Shown: positions 1 to 7,917, counted from the first letter of the stretch. The stretch is DNA of 64,000 nucleotides from Yersinia frederiksenii ATCC 33641 (GCF_000754805.1 NZ_KN150731.1:4265886-4329885), one strand, 5' to 3'. Numbers and translations are program-made. Notes: a model not told the origin generated them from the letters alone.

Positions 1-159
1 CACCGTTTATCAACCATCATTGATGCCGATGAGATTATTGTGATGGAAGCCGGCGAGATCGTGGAGCGTGGGCGGCATGAGGCATTATTGCTTAAGAATG
101 GGCGATACTCAGCCATGTGGCAAAATCAGTACCATGAAGAGGAACAACTCGCTTTGTAA
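1..159 (+). CDS. ABC exporter, C-terminal end only (partial)
   Basis: Frame 1 is open from the first base and ends with TAA at 157-159, giving 52 residues. It begins with HRLSTI, the H-loop histidine of an ABC ATPase, followed by [19 protein letters not shown], the usual end of the nucleotide-binding domain in MsbA/Atm1-type exporters that fuse membrane and ATPase domains. The membrane part, Walker A and signature motif lie outside the window, so the substrate cannot be judged. The gene is followed at 182-209 by a short hairpin that may end its transcript. The family is clear; membership of the heavy-metal/Atm1 branch is only a guess from the wording of the tail. Confidence 0.85.
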   Translation, partial: HRLSTIIDADEIIVMEAGEIVERGRHEALLLKNGRYSAMWQNQYHEEEQLAL

Positions 160-181
160 CGCACTGTTGCATTATGAGTAT

Positions 182-209
182 TTAGGGCGGTTTGGCTCTT
201 CCGCCCTAA
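182..209 (+). terminator. Hairpin after the ABC exporter
   Basis: Perfect 9-base inverted repeat TTAGGGCGG (182-190) and CCGCCCTAA (201-209) with a 10-base loop, 23 bases after the stop codon. There is no clear T-run behind it, so termination is likely but not certain. Confidence 0.5.
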
Positions 210-529
210 GCTCCGGTAAAGTGAGTGTAAGCAAATACTGCCAGGGCTATGGCAATCATTATCATCGTTGTTTTTCGCATCTCAGTTTTACTCTCTTTCT
301 AGATTGTCAGTGTTATGTAGTTGCCTAAGAAGATAACGGAAAATCAGCGAAAAAACAGCGTGCAACTGCAAAATACCTCGGTGCTGTCTAAATCTAATGA
401 AATTAATGACTGCGCTAGCACGGGTGTCTTCTATGACAGACTTTCCTTGGAAGTTGACTTGCGTCTCGTTTTCATAATAATTATTTGTGCTAATGTAGAG
501 GGCGTGCTAGGCCGCATGAGGGGGTTAAA
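210..529. promoter_or_regulatory. Intergenic region with a possible promoter for the 64-aa gene
   Basis: No coding sequence is supported here: the overlapping frames have no ribosome-binding sites and unlikely composition. A promoter for the next gene may lie at 454-496. There is a TTGACT at 454-459 with AT-rich hexamers 15-18 bases on, and an extended -10 (TGCTAATGT, 488-496) closer to the gene. Neither is a strong match to sigma-70. Confidence 0.3.
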
Positions 530-724
530 ATGTCAGCACTTGAGAAGCTTGTTTCTGCCTATTGCCATACCAGCCTGGACTTTGTGGCATCCACGGTTGC
601 GTTTATGGAAAACCAAAAAAAGAAGATCAATATTGATGAGATTGAAGCCAAATTTTCACCAGAGGAACGCGATTTCTTTCGGGAAAGATTAGCTCACTAT
701 AGGGATATTTATCGGCCACTGTAA
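530..724 (+). CDS. Small conserved-looking helical protein, function unknown
   Basis: A 64-residue protein starting at ATG with a strong ribosome-binding site (GAGGGGG, 518-524). The sequence is soluble and charged, with no signal peptide, membrane segment or cysteine pair; the single Cys is near residue 12. It reads as two helices: residues 3-28 (LEKLVSAYCHTSL onwards) and 34-60 (DEIEAKFSPEERDFFRERL), joined by a basic KKKIN turn, so an alpha-hairpin of the Rop or small-regulator kind is plausible. I do not recognise the family. It stands alone, is followed by a strong hairpin and is convergent with the Mop-domain gene. The start, RBS and terminator argue for a real gene. Confidence 0.65.
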   Translation: MSALEKLVSAYCHTSLDFVASTVAFMENQKKKINIDEIEAKFSPEERDFFRERLAHYRDIYRPL

Positions 725-759
725 TGTAGCAACCAATACATCAATATTGCGTTATGCTA

Positions 760-785
760 AGTAAGCCGCCAGAGAGCGGCTTACT
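760..785. terminator. Terminator between convergent genes
   Basis: Perfect 10-base stem AGTAAGCCGC/GCGGCTTACT with a 6-base loop, lying between the stop of the 64-aa gene and the stop of the convergent Mop gene. It could serve both strands; the T-tract is weak on either side. Confidence 0.6.
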
Positions 786-823
786 CTATGTTTATATATC
801 TATTACAAAAAAAGTGAGTATTT

Positions 824-1255
824 TCAGGGTTTCTTGGTCGCAACAATGACACTTGATGCTTTAAATAACGCCGTGACCTCACTTCCTACAGATAATGCCA
901 TCTCTTCCAAACTTTCATTCGTAATCACTGAAATAAGCATTAATCCATTAACGGTAACGACATGAATGGTAGAGTTTACGGCGCCTTGGGTGACGGTTTG
1001 GACTTTACCGGTAAATTGGTTACGGGCTGAGAAATGTAAACCGCAATCCACTGAGGCTAAAATAACCCAAGGCGCTTTGATGAGAGCGACCGCCGGTTTA
1101 CCTACTGCCAACCCCAATGCTTTGCAGCTGGTTTTGGTAATAACAGTCGTTAGCTTTTCACCCCCCTCTAAAGTCAGGACGACTTCATCATTGACTGAAC
1201 CTTCAATAATGGAATGGACTGTTCCAGCTAACTGATTTCGTGCAGAGATAGACAT
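824..1255 (-). CDS. Molybdopterin/molybdate-binding protein with two Mop (TOBE) domains
   Basis: 143 residues made of two tandem copies of the Mop/TOBE fold. The first is MSISARNQLAGTV onwards (about 1-68) and the second restarts with FSARNQFTGKV (about 75-140). Each copy has the family pattern: SARNxxxG, then a GSVN/GAVN turn, then a valine-rich strand, then a T/N-x-S-xxx-L segment with G-K/S near the end. Known di-Mop proteins (ModG/MopI and the C-terminus of ModE) bind molybdate or tungstate in the cytoplasm as storage or buffering proteins. GAGGG stands just before the ATG. It is a single gene with no transporter or cofactor gene beside it. The family is secure; whether it stores or senses the oxyanion is inferred. 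Confidence 0.88.
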   Translation of the reverse strand: MSISARNQLAGTVHSIIEGSVNDEVVLTLEGGEKLTTVITKTSCKALGLAVGKPAVALIKAPWVILASVDCGLHFSARNQFTGKVQTVTQGAVNSTIHVVTVNGLMLISVITNESLEEMALSVGSEVTALFKASSVIVATKKP

Positions 1256-1499
1256 CGGATGCCCTCATGATCAGGTCAGATTGAAGTTGAGCCAGTTAAA
1301 GCTCTTACTCGACACCTCATTTGAGCAAATACACCTGTAGGAGTACAGATGTGACTCACATCAAGCGTATAAAAAATGTACATGTGCTGATGGTCACAAT
1401 ATTCCCCCTATTTCTTACCAAACTCGCGAGTCACTTGCTCATAAAACGGTCAATTCAACTAAGATTAAAGAAGGCAATGCACTGACTGTGGGGCCTGTT

Positions 1500-2144
1500 A
1501 TGTACCATAAAATAGATGGAAGTGAATACCGCCGTATCTTTATTGTCGGTGACATTCATGGCTGTTATAAAAAATTGATGGATGCGCTGGATCGTGTCCA
1601 ATTTGAGCGTGAGACCGATTTAGTGGTTTCTGTGGGGGATCTTGCTGATCGCGGTTCACAAAATCTTGAATGTTATGAGCTACTTAATGCGTCTTGGTTT
1701 CGTGCGGTTCGTGGCAATCACGAACAAATGGCCATTGATGTGCTGGCCGGAGGGGCGTTTGATACTTGGATAGCCAATGGCGGACGGTGGTTTTTCTCTC
1801 TGCAGGAGAGCAAGAAACATCAGGCAGAGCAGTTGATTAAACTGGCGGAGAAGCTGCCATTAGTGATTGAAATTAATACTGATAATGGCAAATATGTTAT
1901 CGCCCACGCTGATTATCCTTCTGATGAATATGTTTATGGCAAACCTGTTAGTGAACAGTTGGTGGTGTGGAATCGTAAGCGTCTGAATGCGGCTATGAAG
2001 GGGGAAAGTAATGAGATTGCCGGGGCTGATAAGTTTATTTTCGGTCATACACCCTTAGTAAAACCGTCGTTATTTAAAAATCAGCTTTATATCGATACCG
2101 GCGCAGTATTTGGTAACACACTGACTTTGATTCAAATTCAGTAG
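1500..2144 (+). CDS. pphA: Serine/threonine protein phosphatase, PphA/PrpA type
   Basis: 214 residues in the phosphoprotein phosphatase superfamily. The metal-binding motifs appear in order: GDIHG near residue 18, GDLADRG near 48, RGNHE near 73, HADYP near 132 and FGHTP near 184, ending YIDTGAVFG. Enzymes of this group are two-metal (Mn) phosphatases; E. coli PphA and PphB act on phosphoserine/threonine and histidine substrates and respond to misfolded protein. The wording matches PphA/PphB; GHTP and DTGAVFG are closer to PphA. A GTG four codons upstream (1488) also opens the frame, but ATG at 1500 aligns with the family start and has GTGGGG 6 bases before it. No operon partner. Confidence 0.87.
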   Translation: MYHKIDGSEYRRIFIVGDIHGCYKKLMDALDRVQFERETDLVVSVGDLADRGSQNLECYELLNASWFRAVRGNHEQMAIDVLAGGAFDTWIANGGRWFFSLQESKKHQAEQLIKLAEKLPLVIEINTDNGKYVIAHADYPSDEYVYGKPVSEQLVVWNRKRLNAAMKGESNEIAGADKFIFGHTPLVKPSLFKNQLYIDTGAVFGNTLTLIQIQ

Positions 2145-2360
2145 GTAGATATGTCGTTGTCGTTTGCTCGCCTTATTTCTGCAATACAAATGCCTGGTTA
2201 GCTGAATACACTCGTATTATTGACATTAAATCACAAAGAGGATGCCACCACGTTATTTTCCCCGCAGCGGGCATCGACTTGCTGAAGTTGCCAGAGTTCA
2301 TGGGGCTACGGTATTTAATGCTTGATACCCCCCACACTGAATGGAGGTGGGTTGTATCAA

Positions 2361-3326
2361 TCAAAATGAGATAAAGCGTGATGTATATTTATTGAGTAGC
2401 AAAATTCGTGATAGCAATACTGATGCGGCAAATACCGATAGCAGTAGGGTGAACCTCAGCGTGACATCCGATAAGTTATATGCGCTGGAGATAAAATAGA
2501 AAATACCATCATGCAGAATATAAACCCCGATCATTGATGGGCTAATATAGGCTAACGTTTTTTTTATCCATTCGTGTTTAGTATTAAAGTTATCAAATAT
2601 AACAAATAAACATAAACTTAGGATTAAAACGTGTAAATTATCGAGAAAATAGCCAGCATTCACTGTTTTATACACATAAATCGACATAAAACTTTCATAG
2701 TAATACATGGAAATGGCTGTCGGGATCAGAAGTACTTTGGCGGTAAGAACAACTCTTGGCAATTTTGTTATTTTTTGGCAAATCTTAGAGCACAGGAATC
2801 TGCCTGCTATATAATAGAAAATCCAAGTCCATAATCTAAAATATTGAGGAAAATCAATAAGATATGGTTTTTTACTAAATGCGCTAATTAAGTCGATAGA
2901 AATAGAAAATATAACCAAGCAGGAGAGGGTCATTATTGCCGTTCTATTACTTTTTAACACTTTAGAGATTATTGGGTTAATGAGATAAATAATGGCAATG
3001 CTAAATAACAGCCAACTCTGTAAGAAATATCCACGTTTGAAACCATCTTCATTGATAAAGTAGAAAAGTACGTTCCAGAAGATAATGATGCTTATTATCG
3101 ATTTGAGCTTTCTTAGTATATCTTGTTGATCTATTTCATCATTTGAGTCGATATAACCAATAATCATGAAGAATAGTGGAGTCGCGATGATCGATAAAAA
3201 GTATAAAACACTCATCACTTCGCCACCTAAAAAACACTGTTCAGTGCAAGTTTTACTGGCTGAGTAAAAGGTAACTGCAGAAAAACAGCTTAACGTTTTG
3301 AGTGCATGTAAACCAACATTTCTCAT
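2361..3326 (-). CDS. Membrane acyltransferase, acyltransferase-3 (WecH/OafA-like) family
   Basis: 321 residues with about ten hydrophobic segments. The string ATPLFFMIIGY (about residues 48-58), LFSIAIIYLINPII (about 112-125) and the late YISPSMIGVYILHDGI match the acyltransferase-3 family, which O-acetylates sugars of surface polysaccharides from the cytoplasmic membrane. WecH is the nearest pattern I recall. The first helix normally carries a catalytic His (LRGIA..VxxxH); here the segment reads LHALKTLSCFSAVTFYSAS and that His is missing. The base composition is clearly AT-richer than the neighbours and no good RBS precedes the ATG. It may be a horizontally acquired or decaying gene. No polysaccharide genes lie nearby. 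Confidence 0.72.
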   Translation of the reverse strand: MRNVGLHALKTLSCFSAVTFYSASKTCTEQCFLGGEVMSVLYFLSIIATPLFFMIIGYIDSNDEIDQQDILRKLKSIISIIIFWNVLFYFINEDGFKRGYFLQSWLLFSIAIIYLINPIISKVLKSNRTAIMTLSCLVIFSISIDLISAFSKKPYLIDFPQYFRLWTWIFYYIAGRFLCSKICQKITKLPRVVLTAKVLLIPTAISMYYYESFMSIYVYKTVNAGYFLDNLHVLILSLCLFVIFDNFNTKHEWIKKTLAYISPSMIGVYILHDGIFYFISSAYNLSDVTLRFTLLLSVFAASVLLSRILLLNKYTSRFISF

Positions 3327-3678
3327 AAAGTAGTCTGACTTAGAAAAAGGTTAGATGAGATATACAGCTTGATAGGGCATAGGCTTAGCATCTGAATCTT
3401 CCTATTTAGACTACTAATTTTTCTATATTTTTACATATAATCCCAATACTGTCACGTTTGAGACACTTAATTATAAATAAAGTATCAGGAAATATTTCTG
3501 ACAGAAAAAGACGTTTCCTACACTCCTCGGTGTTGACATCCTATATATCTTCCCTTCCCGCTATGGTCTACTAAAATCAGGGTATATATAGTCTATCTTT
3601 CTAATTTTTAATGATATTTCATTTAATCACATGTAGACGTGAGTTAACAATTCATAGGGTGCTGAAGCACAAACGGGT
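3327..3678. other. AT-rich divergent intergenic region
   Basis: It separates the acyltransferase (minus) from the LuxR-type regulator (plus), so promoters for both should lie here. A TTGACA occurs at 3533-3538 but has no good -10 at the right distance, and TATATATA at 3583-3590 has no clear -35. I see no repeat, RNA gene or operator that I can name. Confidence 0.3.
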
Positions 3679-4290
3679 GTGGCCAATATGATAAGTTGTA
3701 TGATAGTTGATAATGATAAATATCAAACGTTGGGTATGGTATCTATCGTAAAAAAGATATTTGCATCGTTAGGGTTTAAAAAAGAGATTAAATTCTATCG
3801 GAAAGCATATTATTCAGCAGATGTGATCTTTATTGGTGTAGACGAATTCAGTTTTTTTGAAGCATTAAAACGTCTGGATAAGGCTCCTTCAGCAGCAGAT
3901 GTTTTTTTGATCTGTGATGCCAGATTGAATAGCTTTTTACAGGGTATTCCACGCTTCAGTAATGTGACCATGATCTTTAGAGAAGACTCTGTTGAGGCTG
4001 CAACGAATAAGATAACTGCGGTGCTTAAACGCAAGCTACGTGGCATTAAAGATAATTTAACTGAGCATAAAGTCACTAAGGTGTTGAGTCTACCCTCCTC
4101 GGATCGACAGTATTTAACACCAAATGAAAATATTGTCTTGAAGTTGTTTAATGAGGGTTTTTCCGGCGGAGATATCGCCAGAATTTTGAAGAAGAGTGAA
4201 AAAACAGTCAGTGGGCAAAAACGGTCTGCTATGAAAAAACTGGGTGCCCGTACCGACGTTGAGTTAATTAAAATGTTTATGTTCAAATAG
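3679..4290 (+). CDS. LuxR-type transcriptional regulator (RcsA/BglJ-like architecture)
   Basis: 203 residues. The C-terminal third (about 140-200) is a LuxR/GerE helix-turn-helix: LTPNENIVLKLFNEGFSGG, then IARILKKSEKTVSGQKRSAMKKLG, with the invariant Glu/Val/Gly positions. The N-terminal part (MISCMIVDNDKYQTLGM) resembles a degenerate receiver: it keeps a D-N-D start but lacks a convincing phosphoacceptor Asp, as in RcsA and BglJ, which work as partners of RcsB. The frame opens at GTG 3679, with ATG at 3688 and 3700 as alternatives; none has a strong RBS. It faces away from the AT-rich acyltransferase gene and shares its composition, so the two may have arrived together. Target genes are unknown. 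Confidence 0.75.
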   Translation: MANMISCMIVDNDKYQTLGMVSIVKKIFASLGFKKEIKFYRKAYYSADVIFIGVDEFSFFEALKRLDKAPSAADVFLICDARLNSFLQGIPRFSNVTMIFREDSVEAATNKITAVLKRKLRGIKDNLTEHKVTKVLSLPSSDRQYLTPNENIVLKLFNEGFSGGDIARILKKSEKTVSGQKRSAMKKLGARTDVELIKMFMFK

Positions 4291-4394
4291 TTAATATAAG
4301 AACGGACTGCATTTTTGGTTAGTTTTATCGTCAACACCAGAGAATACCAAAGGGATTTTCTAGTGCTAGCGGGCAGGGATGCCAGCATCAATTT

Positions 4395-4443
4395 CCCGGG
4401 GGGAGGGACCCGGGCAGCCCCTGTTTTATGTCATTTGGGGCTG
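4395..4443. terminator. Two consecutive hairpins between convergent genes
   Basis: CCCGGG (4395-4400) and CCCGGG (4409-4414) form a GC-rich stem with an 8-base loop. It is followed at once by CAGCCCC (4415-4421) and GGGGCTG (4437-4443). They lie between the regulator (plus) and the cold-shock-like gene (minus). No clean T-run follows, so the terminator role is inferred from position. Confidence 0.45.
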
Positions 4444-4489
4444 TTGATGGGGAGTATTTTGGCACCACTTCAGTAAAAAGGTATTTGTA

Positions 4490-4972
4490 TTAAATACTCT
4501 TCAACTTCGCTACTGTGCTGTCGATATCAACTTCATGTTCAGAAAATGTGTAAGTTACATTTTGGAATGTAGTGATCGACAACATTTTCAATGGAACGGT
4601 CTTCTCTGAAATATCTTCTTCTTGTGGCCTAATTTTATTCATCAGTAAATTTACTGAGAGGATAGTATTCGCTTTATCAACCTCGGCCTGTGCGGGTACT
4701 TCTTTGACAAAAGTATTGAATGACTTGATGCTGGTGAGTTTGATTCTCTCATTGGCAATGAATATATATTTGCTCTCAATGGCCACTTTCACCGCATATG
4801 CAGACAATCCTTTCGTATTGGTTGTCGGTTCGAAAGTGACTTCCGCACCTTTTTTGATCATCTCGGGATTAGCAACTTTAATAACGTGAAAATAACGGTT
4901 ATCTCCATTCTCATCGGTGATAAACCCAAAACCTTTATCTTCAAAAAAAGTTGTTATTCTACCGTTCATCAT
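4490..4972 (-). CDS. Cold-shock-domain protein with an unknown C-terminal domain
   Basis: 160 residues. The first about 65 are a cold-shock domain: NGRITTFFEDKGFGFITDENG holds RNP1 (KGFGFI), and RYFHVIKV takes the place of RNP2 (normally VFVHFS). It ends GLSAYAVKV, like the GPxAxNV end of CspA proteins. Such domains bind single-stranded RNA or DNA. Residues 70-160 do not match anything I know: a mixed beta/alpha stretch (YIFIANERIKLTSIKSFNTF, then a late beta segment) with no metal or catalytic motif. The usual Csp is about 70 residues, so this is an extended member. The gene diverges from cspE across 270 bases. RNP2 is weakened, so nucleic-acid affinity may differ from CspE. Confidence 0.75.
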   Translation of the reverse strand: MMNGRITTFFEDKGFGFITDENGDNRYFHVIKVANPEMIKKGAEVTFEPTTNTKGLSAYAVKVAIESKYIFIANERIKLTSIKSFNTFVKEVPAQAEVDKANTILSVNLLMNKIRPQEEDISEKTVPLKMLSITTFQNVTYTFSEHEVDIDSTVAKLKSI

Positions 4973-5245
4973 GCATCTCGTATTAGTGTATCCAATGGAT
5001 AAGTATAATACAGGTGAATCGCTTTCAGATACAGTCTGGCGGTTTTGTGACGTGTTTTAGCCCTAGTCAAGGTGAGTTGTAAAAGATAGAAACATGGATT
5101 TCTGTGCTATAAATTGAGCAGAAAAGCCGACATTTTCACTTTTTGTCTGTTTTTTGTGATCTCTGCCGTGGACAAAAAACGCTTCTATTGCTGTACTGTA
5201 TTTGACACACATTTTGTGTCCAACAATCACGTAAAGGTAAGTTTG
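4973..5245. promoter_or_regulatory. cspE: Divergent leader region of cspE and the extended Csp gene
   Basis: 273 non-coding bases with both genes starting outward. The cspE side is probably a long structured 5' leader, as is usual for cold-shock genes. I can define no exact promoter or cold-box by eye. Confidence 0.35.
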
Positions 5246-5455
5246 ATGTCTAAGATTAAAGGTAGCGTTAAGTGGTTCAATGAAGCTAAAGGTTTTGGTT
5301 TCATCACCCCAGAAGATGGTAGTAAGGACGTTTTCGTTCATTTCTCAGCCATCGCTAGCAACGGTTTCAAAACTCTTGCTGAAGGCCAGCGTGTAGAATT
5401 TGAAATCACGACTGGTGCTAAAGGGCCATCTGCTGCTAATGTTATCGCTATCTAA
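5246..5455 (+). CDS. cspE: Cold-shock protein CspE
   Basis: 69 residues, the standard CspA-family length. It starts [20 protein letters not shown] with RNP1 (KGFGFI) and RNP2 (VFVHFS), and ends [10 protein letters not shown]. CspE is an RNA chaperone and antiterminator that melts RNA hairpins and is made constitutively as well as in the cold. The open frame extends 44 codons upstream, but ATG 5246 with AAGGTAA just before it fits the family start exactly. As in E. coli it lies next to crcB and ends at a strong terminator. Confidence 0.97.
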   Translation: MSKIKGSVKWFNEAKGFGFITPEDGSKDVFVHFSAIASNGFKTLAEGQRVEFEITTGAKGPSAANVIAI

Positions 5456-5471
5456 GTAGCCCATATCTCTT

Positions 5472-5499
5472 AAAACCCGCCTCGATAGGCGGGTTTTTT
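5472..5499 (+). terminator. Rho-independent terminator of cspE
   Basis: AAAACCCGCCT, loop CGAT, AGGCGGGTTTTTTA: an 11-base stem with a T-run, 17 bases after the cspE stop. Confidence 0.95.
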
Positions 5500-5811
5500 A
5501 TTTATCGCATTGAATTAGCACAGAAGCATATTTACTAAAAGAGATATTCTTTAAAGAAAATGAAGGTGATAGACAGGCAAAAAATCACTGTCAGCCATTC
5601 AACCCAAGTCTTGGGTAAACTAAACATAGAATTTATCCAGCGTATCAGTTACCCCTGTGGCTAACTGTTCTTTGCTGAGTCATTATCCGGCCCAAAGATT
5701 AAGGAAACATTAAGAGGGCCATTGCTAATGAGGCTTATTTTCCCTGCAAATAACTATCCTAGGCAATGTTATTACCTCTCAGGTAACCCGACGGGTTATT
5801 AACCCGTGAAT
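5500..5811. other. Intergenic region between convergent cspE and crcB
   Basis: No coding or RNA feature is recognised. Next to the crcB stop there is a perfect hairpin ACGGGTT-ATT-AACCCGT (5791-5807), which may end the crcB transcript, although no T-run follows on the minus strand. Confidence 0.4.
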
Positions 5812-6195
5812 TTACTGGCTAGCAAGAGAATTGACTAATATAAACGCCAGCATAGTCATGGCGAGCGAACCGGCTAAATTAAGTAAGACAGTTCCTGCGG
5901 CCCAGGCTAATTTCCCATCCTGAATTAAATAGACAACTTCAACTGAGAAAGTAGAAAACGTGGTTAGGCCACCACAAAATCCAGTGGTAATCAGTAGCTT
6001 CCATACGGGGTCAATATGTGTCATTCGGGTAAATAGGGCTAATGCCAGACCGATAATAAAGGCACCGACCACGTTTACGATGAGTGTTCCCACCGGAATA
6101 TGGCTTGGTAGGCTATTGAGCTTCATGCTGACCAGCCAGCGGGCAACGCTACCCACACCACCACCAATAAATACTGCAAGTAATGTATTAAACAT
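5812..6195 (-). CDS. crcB: Fluoride ion channel CrcB/FluC
   Basis: 127 residues with four membrane helices. Hallmarks are [11 protein letters not shown] near the start, [14 protein letters not shown] (the conserved Asn) and [15 protein letters not shown] (the Phe-box and Na-site turn). Fluc channels are antiparallel dimers that leak fluoride out of the cytoplasm. The gene starts 41 bases after the stop of the diguanylate cyclase gene on the same strand. AGGGA precedes the ATG. That gap is too short and has the wrong sequence for a fluoride riboswitch, so transcription probably comes from upstream or from inside the cyclase gene. Confidence 0.96.
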   Translation of the reverse strand: MFNTLLAVFIGGGVGSVARWLVSMKLNSLPSHIPVGTLIVNVVGAFIIGLALALFTRMTHIDPVWKLLITTGFCGGLTTFSTFSVEVVYLIQDGKLAWAAGTVLLNLAGSLAMTMLAFILVNSLASQ

Positions 6196-6236
6196 AAATC
6201 CCTATTCTAATGGGTATCCTGGTGCGAATACCTTGT

Positions 6237-7289
6237 TCAACTCGCTAACTCAATACGGTTACGGCCATTATCTTTTGCCAAATACAGTGCTGAATCGGCG
6301 GCTTTTAGCCATTGCTGATAGTTAATCATGTCGTGCCGGTAGTCGGCAATACCGGCACTGACTTTGAGTTGCAAAGTTGGGGCTTGGGTAAAGACTATAC
6401 CTGCCAGTTTTTCTTGGATCCTCGTTAGAATTTCCCTGGTTTGTTCGGCCGTCGTATTCGGCAAAATAGCACCAAATTCATCTCCCCCATAGCGACCAAC
6501 AATATCAATGGCACGTAGCCCCAGCAGTAACTCTTCAGCAAGAACAGTAATAGCCTCATCGCCGACGGCATGACCAAAGGTATCGTTAATAGCTTTGAAG
6601 TTATCTATATCAAGTAAAATTAGTGTGGCGCCATGTTGATAACGTCGACAGCTGTCAAATTGATTATGTAGTTGATGTTCCCAATGCCTGCGGTTATACA
6701 ACCCGGTCAATCCATCCCTTACGCTGATACGCAATAATTCTTCTTTATTTTCGGCCAGACGTTTTGCGGTTCGATAGGTGACTAGTCCCAGTAGGGAGGG
6801 GTAGATAAAAATCATTGGCAAGCAGGCATAAACTTGGATATGTGATGTTTCTGGCCTAAAGGGTAAATTAAATATCCACGCAGTCAGCAAACTACAGGCA
6901 ATCTGTAATGCCAGCCCTTTGTAGAAAATATTTTTCCCGCCAGAGGCAATATTGTTCATACTCATCATGGAAAGAATAACGACCGAGGGTAGAGCATTGA
7001 ATGACATTATTGCGACCCATACGCCTCCTATCGCTGAGTCTATTTTCATATTAATTATTTCTTGTTCAAATGGTTGTTCAGAGCGCAAGGCTAGAATGAA
7101 TGCAATATGTGGCCAGATGAGCCCATTGATGGCTAGCGCTATCCATAACCATAATGAAGCATGTTGTGTATAGAGAACCGAGCCGACACAAAACATACCA
7201 ATACCTAAGCCAAATGCTCGCGGTAAATAGGTCCTTTTAGCAAAACTTAACCCAGATCGACGGGTATTTATTCTACTTGAATAAGGCAA
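6237..7289 (-). CDS. dgcC: Diguanylate cyclase with MASE2 sensor domain (DgcC/AdrA type)
   Basis: 350 residues. Residues 1-175 are a MASE2 membrane domain (RSGLSFAKRTYLPRAFGLG, several helices, IYPSLLGLVTYRTAKRLAE). Residues 190-345 are a GGDEF domain with the active site GGDEF at 268-272 and the product-inhibition site R259-A-I-D262. It should make cyclic di-GMP at the inner membrane. The text follows E. coli DgcC (AdrA/YaiC), which activates cellulose synthesis, but here it sits between crcB and tatE, not at the E. coli place. The start is TTG at 7289 with GAGGGAA 7 bases upstream; the next Met would remove the first helix. No phosphodiesterase or cellulose genes are nearby. Confidence 0.93.
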   Translation of the reverse strand: MPYSSRINTRRSGLSFAKRTYLPRAFGLGIGMFCVGSVLYTQHASLWLWIALAINGLIWPHIAFILALRSEQPFEQEIINMKIDSAIGGVWVAIMSFNALPSVVILSMMSMNNIASGGKNIFYKGLALQIACSLLTAWIFNLPFRPETSHIQVYACLPMIFIYPSLLGLVTYRTAKRLAENKEELLRISVRDGLTGLYNRRHWEHQLHNQFDSCRRYQHGATLILLDIDNFKAINDTFGHAVGDEAITVLAEELLLGLRAIDIVGRYGGDEFGAILPNTTAEQTREILTRIQEKLAGIVFTQAPTLQLKVSAGIADYRHDMINYQQWLKAADSALYLAKDNGRNRIELAS

Positions 7290-7493
7290 TTGGCGGTTCC
7301 CTCGTTTTTTCTACTTTAGGGGGATGTTAACGGCAATGTCTCATCCGGAATGAGTCAAAAATAAGTAAGGTGAGACTCTTGAGTAAATCATAGTTCACTA
7401 ACGAAATCTGTTACATATTACTGTTGTTTTAAACCATAATTTATTCGTAAATAGCCCATGATTTAATAAATAGTGCTAACCAAGAAGGTATAT

Positions 7494-7715
7494 ATGGAAG
7501 GTATCAGTATTACCAAATTACTGGTAGTCGGCATATTGATAGTGTTGTTGTTTGGTACCAGTAAATTACGGACGCTGGGGGCAGATTTAGGCGCTGCACT
7601 TAAAGGCTTCAAAAAGGCCATGGGCAATGATGATGCACCTGTGGCAAGTACTACGGCTGAATCTAAAGCAGCAACGGATGTCAAAACCACACCACCTCTT
7701 GAGCATAAGGATTGA
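7494..7715 (+). CDS. tatE: Sec-independent translocase subunit TatE
   Basis: 73 residues: MEGISITKLLVVGILIVLLFGTSKLRTLGADLGAALKGFKKAM is a TatA/E N-terminal helix, the FGTxKLRTLG hinge and an amphipathic helix, followed by a short acidic/basic tail. TatE is a minor paralogue of TatA that takes part in exporting folded proteins across the inner membrane. The frame extends upstream to GTG 7473, but ATG 7494 with AAGAAGGTA before it matches the E. coli start (67 residues there). It stands alone, away from tatABC, and convergent with lipA. Confidence 0.95.
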   Translation: MEGISITKLLVVGILIVLLFGTSKLRTLGADLGAALKGFKKAMGNDDAPVASTTAESKAATDVKTTPPLEHKD

Positions 7716-7812
7716 TTTTATTCCCTCGTTTTAGCCAGTCGTTAGGCTATTTCGGAAAATTAATCATTTATTAGCTCAAGCATTATCAGTTATCCCAAAA
7801 TGGCTGATAACA

Positions 7813-7843
7813 AAAAACGGATCTCTAATGGAGATCCGTTTTT
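7813..7843. terminator. Bidirectional terminator between tatE and lipA
   Basis: Perfect 13-base stem AAAAACGGATCTC/GAGATCCGTTTTT with loop TAATG. It gives T-runs on both strands for these convergent genes. Confidence 0.95.
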
Positions 7844-7917
7844 GTCTATCTGTGGCCTAAGGTGTAATAAAGTATTGCAGCCAGTGAGGCCCGAACATGA
7901 GTTCAGACCTGACGTGC

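Noticed and set aside
321-692. 123-residue frame overlapping the 64-aa gene
   Set aside because: The 64-aa frame has the strong RBS and better composition; this one starts without RBS.
2173-2364. 63-residue minus-strand frame after pphA
   Set aside because: No RBS, overlaps the acyltransferase end by little, no recognisable pattern; probably spacer.
6196-6236. Fluoride riboswitch in front of crcB
   Set aside because: Only 41 bases are available and they do not contain the conserved pseudoknot sequence.
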